A stretch of DNA of 64,000 bases from Paenibacillus sp. 1781tsa1 (lineage in GTDB: Bacteria > Bacillota > Bacilli > Paenibacillales > Paenibacillaceae). The stretch is from NCBI RefSeq assembly GCF_024159265.1, contig NZ_JAMYWY010000001.1:2480001-2544000 (forward strand). The letters run 5' to 3'. The position numbers were made by a program, and so were the translations under genes. The notes below the pieces were generated by a model. The model had not been told where the DNA came from, searched no databases, and worked only from the letters and a program-made list of their open reading frames with translations. Each line of letters starts with the position of its first letter. The first letter of the stretch is position 1. Shown piece after piece: positions 36,802 through 45,883 of the stretch.

Positions 36802-36830
36802 TTGTCACTATTACCAGACTATGTTATAAT
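36802..36830 (+). promoter_or_regulatory. Near-consensus sigma-A promoter of the rimP-nusA-infB operon
   Basis: TTGTCA (36802–36807) is followed by exactly 17 nt and TATAAT (36825–36830), with TG at 36822–36823 giving an extended -10. Transcription would start near 36838. This is the strongest vegetative promoter in the window and fits high need for NusA and IF2. Confidence 0.9.
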
Positions 36831-36859
36831 TTTTGAAGTGAACGAGATAGTACGAATTT

Positions 36860-36887
36860 CTAAAGAGTGGGGAAACCCACTCTTTAG
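36860..36887 (+). promoter_or_regulatory. 12-bp GNRA-tetraloop hairpin in the rimP leader
   Basis: CTAAAGAGTGGG (36860–36871) pairs perfectly with CCCACTCTTTAG (36876–36887) around GAAA. It lies about 22 nt after the predicted transcription start and 84 nt before rimP. The downstream sequence TCTTTGG is only mildly T-rich, so an attenuator is possible but weak. A protein-binding or RNA-stability role is an alternative. Confidence 0.7.
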
Positions 36888-36970
36888 TCTTTGGTATACA
36901 AGAATCTTGGGTATTGAATAATCTGCCAGTGCTTTTTTGCTGGTGTAACCTAAGTTGGAGGTTATTGGTT

Positions 36971-37432
36971 TTGAGCACAACGAACATTAAATCTACCGTG
37001 GAAGAAATGATCCAACCCTACTTGAACGAACAAGGCTTCGAGCTGGTTGACATCGAATACGTCAAAGAAGGCAGCAACTGGTTTTTACGGGTGTATGTCG
37101 ACAAAGAGGGTGGCATCGACATCGACGATTGCGTCTTGATCAGCGAAAAGCTGAGCGCCAAGCTGGATGAGAACGATCCGATTCCAACCATCTATTTCCT
37201 TGAAGTGTCTTCTCCCGGTGCGGAGCGTCCACTGAAAAAACCTGAGGACGTTACCAAAGCTGTAGGCAAAAATGTTTTTGTTACAACCTACGAGCCGGTG
37301 AACGGATTGAAGGAATTTGAAGGCAAGCTGCTTTCCTTTGATGACGGGGAACTCGTGATCGAAGCAGGCAAAAAACAGCATGCCATTTCTTATGATAAGG
37401 TTGCCAGTGCGCGCCTAGCTATTTTGTTTTAA
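36971..37432 (+). CDS. rimP: Ribosome maturation factor RimP
   Basis: This protein has ~153 residues. The N-terminal alpha/beta domain has [20 protein letters not shown] and the conserved D-C-x2-I-S-E-K-L. The junction has [11 protein letters not shown]. The C-terminal SH3-like barrel is present. RimP aids 30S maturation. I chose TTG at 36971 because GGAGG (36957–36961) is 9 nt upstream. The ATG at 36914 would add a Cys/Trp-rich leader with no ribosome site. Confidence 0.94.
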   Translation: MSTTNIKSTVEEMIQPYLNEQGFELVDIEYVKEGSNWFLRVYVDKEGGIDIDDCVLISEKLSAKLDENDPIPTIYFLEVSSPGAERPLKKPEDVTKAVGKNVFVTTYEPVNGLKEFEGKLLSFDDGELVIEAGKKQHAISYDKVASARLAILF

Positions 37433-37464
37433 GTGCCTTGTTCACTTTATTAATGAAAAAGACA

Positions 37465-37528
37465 CATCTCACGATAACGGCAAGGTGCTCATGAGTTCAG
37501 AGCCTTTCGCCGTTTTACGTATGAGATG
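37465..37528 (+). promoter_or_regulatory. Long interrupted stem-loop between rimP and nusA
   Basis: Nested complementarity runs through almost the whole gap. CATCTCA (37465–37471) pairs with TGAGATG (37522–37528). ACGGC (37477–37481) pairs with GCCGT (37509–37513). GCTC (37487–37490) pairs with GAGC (37500–37503). There is no T-run, so it is not a simple terminator. The nusA ribosome site AAAGGGGG begins ~10 nt downstream. It may be a regulatory or processing structure. Confidence 0.65.
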
Positions 37529-37555
37529 CCATGTTTGAAAGGGGGATCAACATTC

Positions 37556-38653
37556 ATGAGTATGGATTTTATTGAAGCAATGAATGAATTGGAACGGGAA
37601 AAAGGGATCAGCAAGGACGTGCTGTTTGAAGCGATCGAGGCTGCACTAATTTCCAGCTACAAGCGGAATTTCAACACGGCCCAGAATGTGCGTGTTGACA
37701 TGAACCGTAATACGGGAGTTATTCGGGTGTATGCCCGCAAATTGATCGTGGAAGAAGTCCTGGATTCACGTACCGAAATTTCATTGCCTGCTGCACGAGA
37801 AATCAACCCACACTTCCAGCTGGAAGATATTGCGGAGATTGAAGTTACGCCGCGTGATTTCGGCCGTATCGCCGCACAGACTGCCAAACAGGTAGTGACC
37901 CAGCGGATTCGTGAAGCCGAACGCGGCCTGATCTACAACGCTTTCGTAGATAAGGAAGAAGATATCGTTACGGGAGTGGTGCAGCGTCAGGATTTGCGCA
38001 ATATCTACATCGATCTGGGCAAAATCGAAGCGGCTTTACCGCTGACCGAATTGATGCCGAACGAGAAGTTTGTTCATGGTGACCGTATTAAGGCGTATAT
38101 CACCAAGGTCGAGAATACGACTAAAGGGCCGCAAATCATTTTGTCCCGTACCCATCCGGGCCTCTTGAAACGTCTCTTTGAACTGGAAGTGCCTGAGATC
38201 TTTGACGGTGTTGTTGAAATTCGCTCCGTCGCTCGCGAAGCAGGGTTCCGCTCCAAGATTGCCGTACATTCCCGCAACGAGGAAGTTGATCCAGTTGGAT
38301 CTTGTGTAGGTCCTAAGGGAATGCGCGTGCAGACCATTGTGGGTGAGCTGCGCGGTGAAAAAATCGACATCGTTCGTTTCTCCGATCAGGTAGACGAATA
38401 TGTTGCTAATGCACTGAGCCCTTCCAAAGTATTGGAAGTTCATGTATTTGAGGAAGAAAAGATGGCTCGGGTTATCGTTCCGGACTATCAACTGTCGCTC
38501 GCAATTGGTATCAAAGGCCAAAATGCCAGATTGGCAGCCAAATTAACCGGCTGGAAAATCGACATTAAGAGCGAGAGCCAGGCGGAACAGGAATTCGGCA
38601 GAGAAAAAGATTCTTCTTCTGAAATGCATCAGGATTCCGTCTCCGTCGACTAA
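37556..38653 (+). CDS. nusA: Transcription termination/antitermination factor NusA
   Basis: This protein has ~365 residues. The N-terminal RNA polymerase-binding domain has FIEAMNELEREKGISKDVL. An S1 domain lies at about 130–200 (DIVTGVVQRQDLRNIYIDLG). Two KH domains follow (DPVGSCVGPKGMRVQTI and LAIGIKGQNARLAAKLTGW). The C-terminal acidic repeats of E. coli NusA are absent, as is normal in Firmicutes. It modulates pausing and termination. I chose ATG 37556 (AAAGGGGG 10 nt upstream). The earlier ATG 37526 lies inside the stem-loop. Confidence 0.97.
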   Translation: MSMDFIEAMNELEREKGISKDVLFEAIEAALISSYKRNFNTAQNVRVDMNRNTGVIRVYARKLIVEEVLDSRTEISLPAAREINPHFQLEDIAEIEVTPRDFGRIAAQTAKQVVTQRIREAERGLIYNAFVDKEEDIVTGVVQRQDLRNIYIDLGKIEAALPLTELMPNEKFVHGDRIKAYITKVENTTKGPQIILSRTHPGLLKRLFELEVPEIFDGVVEIRSVAREAGFRSKIAVHSRNEEVDPVGSCVGPKGMRVQTIVGELRGEKIDIVRFSDQVDEYVANALSPSKVLEVHVFEEEKMARVIVPDYQLSLAIGIKGQNARLAAKLTGWKIDIKSESQAEQEFGREKDSSSEMHQDSVSVD

Positions 38654-38678
38654 AGTAAAGTACGGGGGGCGCTGACGT

Positions 38679-38984
38679 ATGAAACCAAAAAAAGTGCCGC
38701 TGCGCAAATGTGTGGCATGCCAGGAAATGATGCCCAAAAAGCAGCTGATTCGCATCGTTAAAACGCCAGAGGATGAAGTGCTGATCGATTTGACTGGCAA
38801 AAAATCCGGACGTGGTGCCTATTTATGCGGCAAAGAGTCCTGTTTTAAGCTCGCACTCAAAAACCGGGCTTTGGATCGGGCGTTAAAAGGCAAAGTCTCA
38901 CCTGAAATTTACGAGCAACTAGCAGCTGACTTCATCGCGGTTGAGGATGAATTCAAAGCAGCACAGGAGCGTGAACATGACTAA
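38679..38984 (+). CDS. rnpM: RnpM (YlxR), RNase P modulator family
   Basis: This 101-residue basic protein has the YlxR signature KVPLRKCVACQEMMPKKQLIR and then GRGAYLCGKESCF. The Cys residues are conserved in family members. YlxR has been renamed RnpM after evidence that it binds RNase P RNA. It sits between nusA and ylxQ, as in B. subtilis. The ylxQ start lies inside its 3' end (8-nt overlap). Confidence 0.95.
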   Translation: MKPKKVPLRKCVACQEMMPKKQLIRIVKTPEDEVLIDLTGKKSGRGAYLCGKESCFKLALKNRALDRALKGKVSPEIYEQLAADFIAVEDEFKAAQEREHD

Positions 38985-39306
38985 TATTAAAACGCTGTCT
39001 TATCTGGGACTCTCTATGCGTGCAGGTAAACTTGTAACAGGTGAAGAAATTGTACTTAAAGCGATCCGTTCTTCCGAAGCTAAAATGGTTATTGTTGCGG
39101 GTGACGCCTCAGCCAATACACAAAAGAAATTTCGCGATAAATGCGGAACATATAAGGTTCCTCTGTTGATCGGATTTGACCGGGATAGTCTGGGTTCAAG
39201 TATCGGTAAAGACACGCGTGTTGTTCTTGCAGTAACGGATCGAGGGTTTGCAAAAATGATCTCCAAGCAAGTCGGTATAATGTCGGAGGTGGAGTATATT
39301 GAGTAA
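38977..39306 (+). CDS. ylxQ: YlxQ, L7Ae-family RNA-binding protein
   Basis: This ~109-residue single L7Ae/L30e/S12e/Gadd45 domain has [31 protein letters not shown] and [10 protein letters not shown]. Family members bind kink-turn RNA. The exact target of this protein is unknown to me. The ATG at 38977 has AGGAG 7 nt upstream and gives the expected M-T-N-I-K-T-L start. It overlaps rnpM by 8 nt and infB by 8 nt. Confidence 0.93.
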   Translation: MTNIKTLSYLGLSMRAGKLVTGEEIVLKAIRSSEAKMVIVAGDASANTQKKFRDKCGTYKVPLLIGFDRDSLGSSIGKDTRVVLAVTDRGFAKMISKQVGIMSEVEYIE

Positions 39307-41884
39307 ACAGGAAAACAAGGATAAATTGCGAGTTTATGAATATGCGAAGTCCCTTAATATGAGTAGTAAAGAAATTATAACCATTCTTAAAAAACTGGAA
39401 ATTCCCGTAAACAATCATATGAGTGTCATGGAGAATGGTTCAGTGGGTAAGGTGGAACAATTTTTTAAAGATATAAAATCCACTGCTGCTTCCAAACAAG
39501 GCAACGAAGCAAAACCAGTTGCTACTTCGGCAGTACGCAGTGACAAAACAGTGGACAGCAACAAGCCGGCCGGCGGAGTGAACACGCCGAATAGCAGTAA
39601 CCCATCCGGTAGTCCCGTACAAACAAAAATACAACAGGAAAAGCAGGTAGGTATGAACAATAGACCAAATTCCAACAATAACAATGGCACCCAAAGACCC
39701 AGCGGCCAAGACAGCCGCAACAGAACGAACTCTTCCCAAGGCTCAAGCCAAGGAGGACAATCAACTAACCGTCCAAGACCAGCTCAAGGCGGACAAAGCA
39801 GTACTGCATCCCGTCCGCAAGGAACGGGTCAACGTCCGAATAACAGCGGTGGCGGTCAAGTAAGAACTTCCGGACCTAACAGCGGTGGTAATACAGGTAC
39901 TGGCGGCAACCGTAGCGGTGGTCAAGGTCAGAGCCAAGGACAAGGCCAACGCAGAAGCGGCCCAGGTGGTACTACTGGCAACAACAACAATAGTGGCAAC
40001 CGTTCAAACAGCGGTGGCGGTGGACGTCGTTATGATGACAATCGTGGTGGCAACTTCCGTGGTAACCGTGGTGGTAAGAACAACCGCAACAGAAATCAAC
40101 AACAGTACCAGCAACGTGAGAAAATTGATAACACACCTAAGAAAATCATCGTTCGTGGTGATATGACCGTAGGTGAAACAGCGAAGTTGCTCCATAAGGA
40201 TGCTTCCGAAGTTATCAAAAAACTCATCGCGATGGGCGTTATGGCAACAATCAACCAAGAACTTGATATCGAAACAATTCTGCTGCTTGCTGGAGAGTTC
40301 GGTGTTGAAGTTGAAGTGAAGATTGTGCTCGAAGATGACCGTTTCGAAACACTGGAAGAGAATGATGATCCTGCAGATTTGCAGTCTCGTCCTCCAGTAG
40401 TAACCATCATGGGACACGTTGACCATGGTAAAACTACATTGCTTGATGCCATTCGTTCTACGAATGTAACAGGCGGCGAAGCAGGCGGAATCACGCAACA
40501 CATCGGTGCATATCAAGTTGAAATCAACAACAAGAAAATTACGTTCCTGGATACTCCGGGTCACGAAGCGTTTACAGCGATGCGTGCGCGTGGAGCACAG
40601 GTTACGGATATTACAATTATTGTCGTAGCTGCTGATGACGGTGTTATGCCACAAACGGTTGAGGCCATTAACCATGCCAAAGCTGCTGGGCTTCCAATTA
40701 TCGTAGCTGTCAATAAAATCGATAAACCGGGTGCTGATCCGGATAAAGTAAAACAAGAATTGACTAACTATGAACTCGTTCCGGAAGAGTGGGGCGGAGA
40801 TACCATCTTTGTTAACGTGTCTGCGAAACAAAGAATGGGTCTGGAAGGTCTGCTTGAAATGATTCTGCTCGTTGCAGAAGTGAACGAATACAAAGCGAAC
40901 CCGGACAAACGTGCCCGTGGTACAGTGATCGAAGCCGAGCTGGATAAAGGACGTGGCCCAGTTGCCCGTATCCTCGTACAGCACGGTACATTGAAAGTCG
41001 GAGATGCTTTCGTAGCAGGTAACTGCTTCGGTCGTGTCCGTGCGATGGTCAATGATAAAGGTCGTCGTCTGAAAGAGGCTGGACCTTCAACACCTGTAGA
41101 GATCACAGGTCTAACTGAAGTTCCAGGTGCTGGAGATCCATTCATGGTGTTTGAAGATGAGCGCAAAGCGCGTTCCATCGCTGACAAACGTGCGATTACG
41201 CAACGTGAATCCGATCTGGGGACACATACTCGCGTAACGTTGGATGATCTGTTCCAACATATCAAAGATGGCGAGATCAAAGATTTGAACGTTATCATCA
41301 AAGGTGACGTGCAAGGTTCGGTTGAAGCATTGAAAGGTTCCCTCGCGAAGATCGAAGTTGAAGGTGTTCGCGTGAAAATCATTCATAGCGGAGCTGGTGC
41401 AATCACTGAGTCCGACATCATTTTGGCTGCAGCATCCAATGCCATCGTGATTGGTTTCAACGTTCGTCCTGATAACCAGGCGAAAACAACTGCAGATCAA
41501 GAGCAAGTAGACGTTCGTCTGCATCGCGTAATCTACAGTGTTATCGAAGAAATTGAACAAGCGATGAAAGGAATGCTTGATCCGATCTACAAAGAAAAAG
41601 TTATCGGTCATGCTGAAGTTCGTAGCACGTTCTCCATCAGTAAAGTGGGTACCATCGCTGGTTGTATGGTTACCTCGGGTAAAATTACGCGTTCTGCGGA
41701 AGCACGCCTGATTCGTGATGGCATCGTCCTTTACGAAGGTAAGCTGGATTCCCTGAAACGTTATAAAGATGATGCCAAAGAAGTAGCCCAAGGCTACGAG
41801 TGCGGTATCACACTGGATAAATACAATGATCTCAAAGAGGGCGACGTTATCGAAGCCTTCATTATGGAGACAGTACAACGATAA
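39299..41884 (+). CDS. infB: Translation initiation factor IF-2
   Basis: This protein has 861 residues. The short N-terminal domain is followed by a ~210-residue linker (about 65–275) made almost wholly of Asn, Gly, Gln, Ser, Arg and Pro, ending in [15 protein letters not shown] repeats. An IF2N domain and the GTPase domain follow: P-loop GHVDHGKT at residues 372–379, then DTPGHEAF and NKIDKP. Domains II, III and the initiator-tRNA-binding C2 domain complete it. It loads fMet-tRNA on the 30S subunit. The start is TTG at 39299 with GGAGGTGG upstream. Confidence 0.97.
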   Translation: MSKQENKDKLRVYEYAKSLNMSSKEIITILKKLEIPVNNHMSVMENGSVGKVEQFFKDIKSTAASKQGNEAKPVATSAVRSDKTVDSNKPAGGVNTPNSSNPSGSPVQTKIQQEKQVGMNNRPNSNNNNGTQRPSGQDSRNRTNSSQGSSQGGQSTNRPRPAQGGQSSTASRPQGTGQRPNNSGGGQVRTSGPNSGGNTGTGGNRSGGQGQSQGQGQRRSGPGGTTGNNNNSGNRSNSGGGGRRYDDNRGGNFRGNRGGKNNRNRNQQQYQQREKIDNTPKKIIVRGDMTVGETAKLLHKDASEVIKKLIAMGVMATINQELDIETILLLAGEFGVEVEVKIVLEDDRFETLEENDDPADLQSRPPVVTIMGHVDHGKTTLLDAIRSTNVTGGEAGGITQHIGAYQVEINNKKITFLDTPGHEAFTAMRARGAQVTDITIIVVAADDGVMPQTVEAINHAKAAGLPIIVAVNKIDKPGADPDKVKQELTNYELVPEEWGGDTIFVNVSAKQRMGLEGLLEMILLVAEVNEYKANPDKRARGTVIEAELDKGRGPVARILVQHGTLKVGDAFVAGNCFGRVRAMVNDKGRRLKEAGPSTPVEITGLTEVPGAGDPFMVFEDERKARSIADKRAITQRESDLGTHTRVTLDDLFQHIKDGEIKDLNVIIKGDVQGSVEALKGSLAKIEVEGVRVKIIHSGAGAITESDIILAAASNAIVIGFNVRPDNQAKTTADQEQVDVRLHRVIYSVIEEIEQAMKGMLDPIYKEKVIGHAEVRSTFSISKVGTIAGCMVTSGKITRSAEARLIRDGIVLYEGKLDSLKRYKDDAKEVAQGYECGITLDKYNDLKEGDVIEAFIMETVQR

Positions 41885-41909
41885 GCAAGGAAGCATGAGG
41901 TGAACAACA

Positions 41910-42269
41910 ATGGCTAAGATTCGTACAGGTAGAGTGGGCGAGCAGATCAAGAAAGAATTGAGTTTGCTCATCCAGTCTGAACTGAAGGACCCACGTATCG
42001 GCTTTATTACGGTAACGGGAGTCGAAGTGACAGGAGACTTGTCGCAAGCCAAAGTTTATCTAAGTGTCTTCGGTGAACAGGAACAAAAAGATAACTCGCT
42101 CAAAGCATTGGCAAAAGCAAATGGATTTTTGCGTTCCGAGCTGGGCAAACGTATCCGGTTTCGTCATGTTCCCGAGTTGATATTCAAGATTGACGAATCC
42201 ATCGCTTATGGTAGCCGAATTGAGAAGCTGCTTGGCGATATTGGTTCCGACAAGAACGAATCCCAGTAA
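41910..42269 (+). CDS. rbfA: Ribosome-binding factor A
   Basis: This 119-residue KH-fold protein has [36 protein letters not shown] and [20 protein letters not shown]. It binds near the 16S 5' helix during cold-sensitive 30S maturation, alongside RimP encoded upstream. AGGTGA precedes the ATG. Confidence 0.97.
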   Translation: MAKIRTGRVGEQIKKELSLLIQSELKDPRIGFITVTGVEVTGDLSQAKVYLSVFGEQEQKDNSLKALAKANGFLRSELGKRIRFRHVPELIFKIDESIAYGSRIEKLLGDIGSDKNESQ

Positions 42270-42288
42270 CAGAATAGAGGAGACGGCA

Positions 42289-43266
42289 ATGCACACTTAT
42301 GAACAGGCGCTCCAGGCCGGAAAGCAATTTCTGCTGGAGCATGATGATTACCTGGTCGTGTCGCATGTACAGCCGGACGGTGACGCAGTCAGCTCGACGG
42401 TAACGGTGGGCTGGCTGCTGTCATGTCTGGGTAAGACATTCACGATGATTAATGAAGGCGAAATCCCCGGGCGCATGCAATTTCTGTGGGAAGCAGGCAA
42501 CATTGTGAACATGACCGAACAACCACCGCAGCGAAAATATAAAGCTGTTATTTGTGTGGATTGTGCTGACTTTGCCAGAGTAGGTTTGACGCGTCATTAT
42601 TTTGAAGAAGATGCTGTTATTTTGAATATCGATCATCACCCTACGAATGACGGTTATGGTACAGTCAACATCATTAAGTCAGATGCTGCTGCAACGGCTG
42701 AAATTTTATTCGATTTTCTTAATCTGTTCCAAGTAACATGGGATAAAGATGTTGCGACGGCAGTTTATACAGGATTGCTTACGGATACAGGTGGTTTCCG
42801 CTATGCCAACACCAGTCCCAATGTAATGACAACGGCCTCCAGACTGCTTGAACATGGCGTGGATGGACCCTATCTTGCTCAGACCTTGTTGGAGCAGGTG
42901 ACTCTTCCACAAATTCGGATTTTGAATCAGGCACTATCAAGCCTGCAGATGACAGATGATGGCAAGATAGCCTGGGTTGTTATTACACCAGATGATATGG
43001 TAGCTTGCGGAGCAGCTAACGAAGATCTTGAAGGGGTAGTGAACTATCCGCGCAACATTCAAGGTGTGGAAGTAGGTATCTTTTTCAAAGTGATCAACGA
43101 GAACGCCGTCAAGGTTTCTCTGCGTTCGGCTGGCAAGATTGATGTTGCTGCATTAGCACAGACCTTTGGCGGAGGCGGGCATGTGCTCGCAGCCGGATGT
43201 CGTCTGGAAGGCAGTCTTGATGATATTGTTGCAAAAGTACTAAAGCAGGTGAATTCACAATGGTAA
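42289..43266 (+). CDS. nrnA: NrnA, DHH-family nanoRNase / pAp phosphatase
   Basis: This protein has ~325 residues. The DHH domain has SHVQPDGDAVSS, the D-C-A-D motif and NIDHHPTND. The C-terminal DHHA1 domain has FGGGGHVLAAGCR. It degrades 2–5-nt RNAs and dephosphorylates pAp in B. subtilis. I chose ATG 42289, preceded by AGAGGAGA. An earlier in-frame ATG (42190) would overlap rbfA by 80 nt. It overlaps truB by 7 nt. Confidence 0.94.
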   Translation: MHTYEQALQAGKQFLLEHDDYLVVSHVQPDGDAVSSTVTVGWLLSCLGKTFTMINEGEIPGRMQFLWEAGNIVNMTEQPPQRKYKAVICVDCADFARVGLTRHYFEEDAVILNIDHHPTNDGYGTVNIIKSDAAATAEILFDFLNLFQVTWDKDVATAVYTGLLTDTGGFRYANTSPNVMTTASRLLEHGVDGPYLAQTLLEQVTLPQIRILNQALSSLQMTDDGKIAWVVITPDDMVACGAANEDLEGVVNYPRNIQGVEVGIFFKVINENAVKVSLRSAGKIDVAALAQTFGGGGHVLAAGCRLEGSLDDIVAKVLKQVNSQW

Positions 43267-44183
43267 AGCCATTTGAAGGTGTACTTCCGGTATATAAACC
43301 GGCGGGATTTACTTCTCATGATGTTGTAGCCAAGATGCGTCGCATTCTCAAGATGAAGCGCATTGGTCATACGGGCACACTGGACCCACAAGTTACAGGC
43401 GTTTTGCCGCTCTGTCTTGGACGGGCGACACGCGTGGTGGAGTACATGCAGGAGCTTCCGAAGGAATATCTGGCTACGCTTAGATTGGGACTTGCTACTG
43501 ACACAGAGGACATGACAGGGGAAGTCATTGAGCGTGCTGAAACACCGGTGGAAGTCACACAGGATCAGGTTCAACAGGTGCTTGAGCAGTTTCTGGGCAC
43601 GATCTCTCAGGTGCCACCCATGTATTCTGCGGTTAAGGTAGATGGTAAACGGCTTTATGAGCTTGCTCGTGAAGGGAAAACGGTAGAGCGCAAGAGCCGT
43701 GAGGTCACAATCTATGAGCTTGAGCTTACAGGGATTGAGACTCAGGGCGAGACGACCGATATTTCTTTCCGGGCCTTGTGTTCAAAAGGTACCTATATTC
43801 GGACATTGTGTGTAGATATCGGCCGACAACTCGGATATCCATCGACCATGGTTCGACTGGAGCGTACAATATCGGCAGGTATCTCTGCAGATCGTTGTCT
43901 TCGTATTGAAGAAGTGGAACAACTTATGGCTGATGGGACTTTGGCGGAGGCGCTGATTCCTGTTGACGAGGCTATTGCTTCGATTCCGGCCCACAAGGTT
44001 GGAGAAGAACAGGCCAAAGGAGCACTTCAAGGTCAGAAACTGTCTGCACGTCTTCTGGAACCCCCTGTAGAGCAACCTGGTTTGTTACGGTTGTATGCTC
44101 AGGATGATACGTTTCTGGGGATATTTGAACGGGATGAACTAAAACCAACGGTGAGGGCAGTTAAAGTCTTTTTGCCGGAATAA
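43260..44183 (+). CDS. truB: tRNA pseudouridine-55 synthase TruB
   Basis: This 307-residue protein has the catalytic motif IGHTGTLDPQVTGVLPL with the nucleophile Asp at about residue 42. It also has ATRVVEYMQELPKEYLAT, PPMYSAVKVDGKRLYELAR and a C-terminal PUA-like domain. It makes psi-55 in the tRNA T-loop and acts as a tRNA chaperone. It overlaps the nrnA end by 7 nt, and GCAGGTGA gives a ribosome site. Confidence 0.97.
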   Translation: MVKPFEGVLPVYKPAGFTSHDVVAKMRRILKMKRIGHTGTLDPQVTGVLPLCLGRATRVVEYMQELPKEYLATLRLGLATDTEDMTGEVIERAETPVEVTQDQVQQVLEQFLGTISQVPPMYSAVKVDGKRLYELAREGKTVERKSREVTIYELELTGIETQGETTDISFRALCSKGTYIRTLCVDIGRQLGYPSTMVRLERTISAGISADRCLRIEEVEQLMADGTLAEALIPVDEAIASIPAHKVGEEQAKGALQGQKLSARLLEPPVEQPGLLRLYAQDDTFLGIFERDELKPTVRAVKVFLPE

Positions 44184-44256
44184 AGAGGTCTCGGGCTTGA
44201 AGCTGTTGTGGTGATGCTCAAGCTTGGCCTATCTAGTGAAATGCAGGTGAATGATT

Positions 44257-45195
44257 GTGAAAACCGTAATGCTAACCTATCCGCAGACGTTACATTCGAC
44301 TGAGCTGAGCACACTTCCGCAAGTGCTTGCGATTGGTCAATTCGACGGACTGCATCTCGGACATGCAAGTGTCATTTTATCAGCTGTCCGCATTGCACGG
44401 GAAACGGGCATGCAGGCAGCGGTCATGACCTTTCATCCACATCCGAAGGAAGTTATGCGCAAAGGGGATTACGAGGGTTATTTAACTCCCTTGAGAGATA
44501 AAGAAGACATCTTGGCAGGAATGGGCGTTGATGTACTTTATGTGGTGGAGTTCAATGCAGATTTCTCACGGTTGACGCCACAACAATTCGTACAGGACCT
44601 GTTGATTCCTCTTCAGACACGAACAGCAGTGGTGGGTTTTGACTTCCGTTTCGGTCATAAGGGTGCAGGGGATGAACAGCTTCTTCGTACTTTGGGAGAA
44701 GGAGAGATGACGGTGGAAACCGTTCCTCCTTTCTTGTTAAATGGTGAAAAAGTGAGCAGTTCTCTCATTCGTGGCCTGTTGAAGCGTGGGGAGATGGATG
44801 AGGCCAGTCAGTGGCTTGGCCGACCTTACAGCATCAGAGGAACCGTCATTCACGGGGAGAAGCGTGGACGAACGATTGGATTTCCTACAGCCAACCTTGA
44901 ACTCACGGATCATTACGTTACCCCGTCGAAGGGTGTTTACGCTGTTCGTGTGCAGTATGGCGAACAGGAACTGCACGGCGTAATGAATCTAGGTGTGAAA
45001 CCTACGTTTCACGAAAGCGGGATGAAACCTACGTTTGAAGTGCACCTGCTTGATTTTGACGGACACTTGTATGACCAGGAACTAAAGGTTGAGCTCGTTC
45101 ACTATATTCGTGCAGAACGAAAGTTTGACTCTATTGATGCATTGATTAGCCAGATTCGTGAAGATGCATTAACTGCCGGCCGCCTGTTATCTTAA
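44257..45195 (+). CDS. ribF: Bifunctional riboflavin kinase / FAD synthetase
   Basis: This protein has ~312 residues. The N-terminal FMN adenylyltransferase has IGQFDGLHLGHASVI and FDFRFGHKGAGD. The C-terminal flavokinase domain has GTVIHGEKRGRTIGFPTANL and a late E-x-K-F-D region. It converts riboflavin to FMN and FAD. I prefer GTG 44257 because AGGTGA lies 6 nt upstream and M-K-T-V matches the family. ATG 44251 directly abuts that site. It closes the infB-to-ribF group. Confidence 0.94.
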   Translation: MKTVMLTYPQTLHSTELSTLPQVLAIGQFDGLHLGHASVILSAVRIARETGMQAAVMTFHPHPKEVMRKGDYEGYLTPLRDKEDILAGMGVDVLYVVEFNADFSRLTPQQFVQDLLIPLQTRTAVVGFDFRFGHKGAGDEQLLRTLGEGEMTVETVPPFLLNGEKVSSSLIRGLLKRGEMDEASQWLGRPYSIRGTVIHGEKRGRTIGFPTANLELTDHYVTPSKGVYAVRVQYGEQELHGVMNLGVKPTFHESGMKPTFEVHLLDFDGHLYDQELKVELVHYIRAERKFDSIDALISQIREDALTAGRLLS

Positions 45196-45222
45196 AGGTT
45201 CTGGATTAAATGCATGTTTACA

Positions 45223-45252
45223 TTTACTTTAACTAGGCAATTATGATATACT
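45223..45252 (+). promoter_or_regulatory. Sigma-A promoter of rpsO (extended -10)
   Basis: TTTACT (45223–45228) is followed by 18 nt and TATACT (45247–45252), with TG at 45244–45245 giving an extended -10. Shifting the -35 by one gives TTACTT with 17 nt. The start would be near 45260. Confidence 0.65.
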
Positions 45253-45260
45253 GTACTACG

Positions 45261-45354
45261 TTGTCGATTGAGACAACATTAACCTTGGCTTGGTTGCTTG
45301 CTCTCACCGGCGGTGACGAGGCTAATGGCGATTATATTGAAGGAGGTGAACAGG
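45261..45354 (+). promoter_or_regulatory. Structured rpsO leader (candidate S15 autoregulatory site)
   Basis: The ~95-nt leader has two hairpins. TTGTC (45261–45265) pairs with GACAA (45272–45276). TCACC (45304–45308) pairs with GGTGA (45312–45316). The ribosome site AAGGAGGTGA follows. S15 represses its own mRNA through leader structures in several bacteria, including Bacillales. This leader fits in position, but its fold class is not assigned. Confidence 0.45.
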
Positions 45355-45624
45355 ATGGCATTGACTCAAGAACGTAAACAACAACTGATCGACGAGCACA
45401 AAACTCACGAGTCCGATACAGGATCTCCAGAGGTGCAAGTTGCTATCCTTACGGAAAACATCAGAAGTTTGACAGACCACTTGCGTACGCATAAGAAAGA
45501 CCACCACTCACGTCGTGGACTTTTGAAAATGGTAGGTCAACGTCGTAAGCTTTTGGCTTACGTGAAAAACAAAGATGTTAAACGTTACAGCGCACTGATC
45601 GAAAAACTCGGATTGCGTCGTTAA
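45355..45624 (+). CDS. rpsO: Ribosomal protein uS15
   Basis: This 89-residue 30S protein has [20 protein letters not shown] and the C-terminal [19 protein letters not shown]. Its length is exactly typical. It nucleates the central domain of 16S rRNA. The ATG at 45355 follows AAGGAGGTGA. The upstream in-frame extension to 45298 is leader. Confidence 0.98.
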   Translation: MALTQERKQQLIDEHKTHESDTGSPEVQVAILTENIRSLTDHLRTHKKDHHSRRGLLKMVGQRRKLLAYVKNKDVKRYSALIEKLGLRR

Positions 45625-45646
45625 TTATCGTACATGTTTTCAAAAC

Positions 45647-45713
45647 CAACCTGGCTGTTATCCGTCATTCTTTTGTCTAAAAGGACAAGCGGAACCTACA
45701 GCCGGGTTGTTTT
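45647..45713 (+). terminator. Terminator after rpsO
   Basis: CAACCTGGCTGT (45647–45658) pairs with ACAGCCGGGTTG (45698–45709) through 12 bp with one G-U pair, followed by TTTTG. The loop itself folds (TCCG/CGGA, TTGTC/GACAA), giving a long branched-free arm. Confidence 0.75.
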
Positions 45714-45748
45714 GTAGATGAACATGTTGCCATATATTTGTAGATGGG

Positions 45749-45766
45749 GCTCCGTGAGGAGCTTTT
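45749..45766 (+). terminator. Short hairpin with T-run in the pnp leader
   Basis: GCTCC (45749–45753) pairs with GGAGC (45758–45762) around GTGA, followed by TTTT and GTTG. It lies ~120 nt before pnp and after the rpsO terminator. It may be a second terminator, an attenuator, or the RNase-processed leader hairpin common in pnp genes. Confidence 0.5.
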
Positions 45767-45883
45767 GTTGTGCAGGTTAGCATGTTGAAAGATCCATACA
45801 TAGCTAATGAATGCAGGACAAGCAGGAAATACTGTGAATATGCAGAATCCATTGAATTAGGAACGAATAAAAGGAGGGGTTTC

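Noticed and set aside
40004..40984. Minus-strand frame (326 codons) opposite infB
   Set aside because: It arises from the codon pattern of infB and its low-complexity linker; no protein features.
45770..45883. 38-codon extension of pnp
   Set aside because: No ribosome site; the strong AGGAGGGG precedes ATG 45884, which gives the conserved N-terminus.
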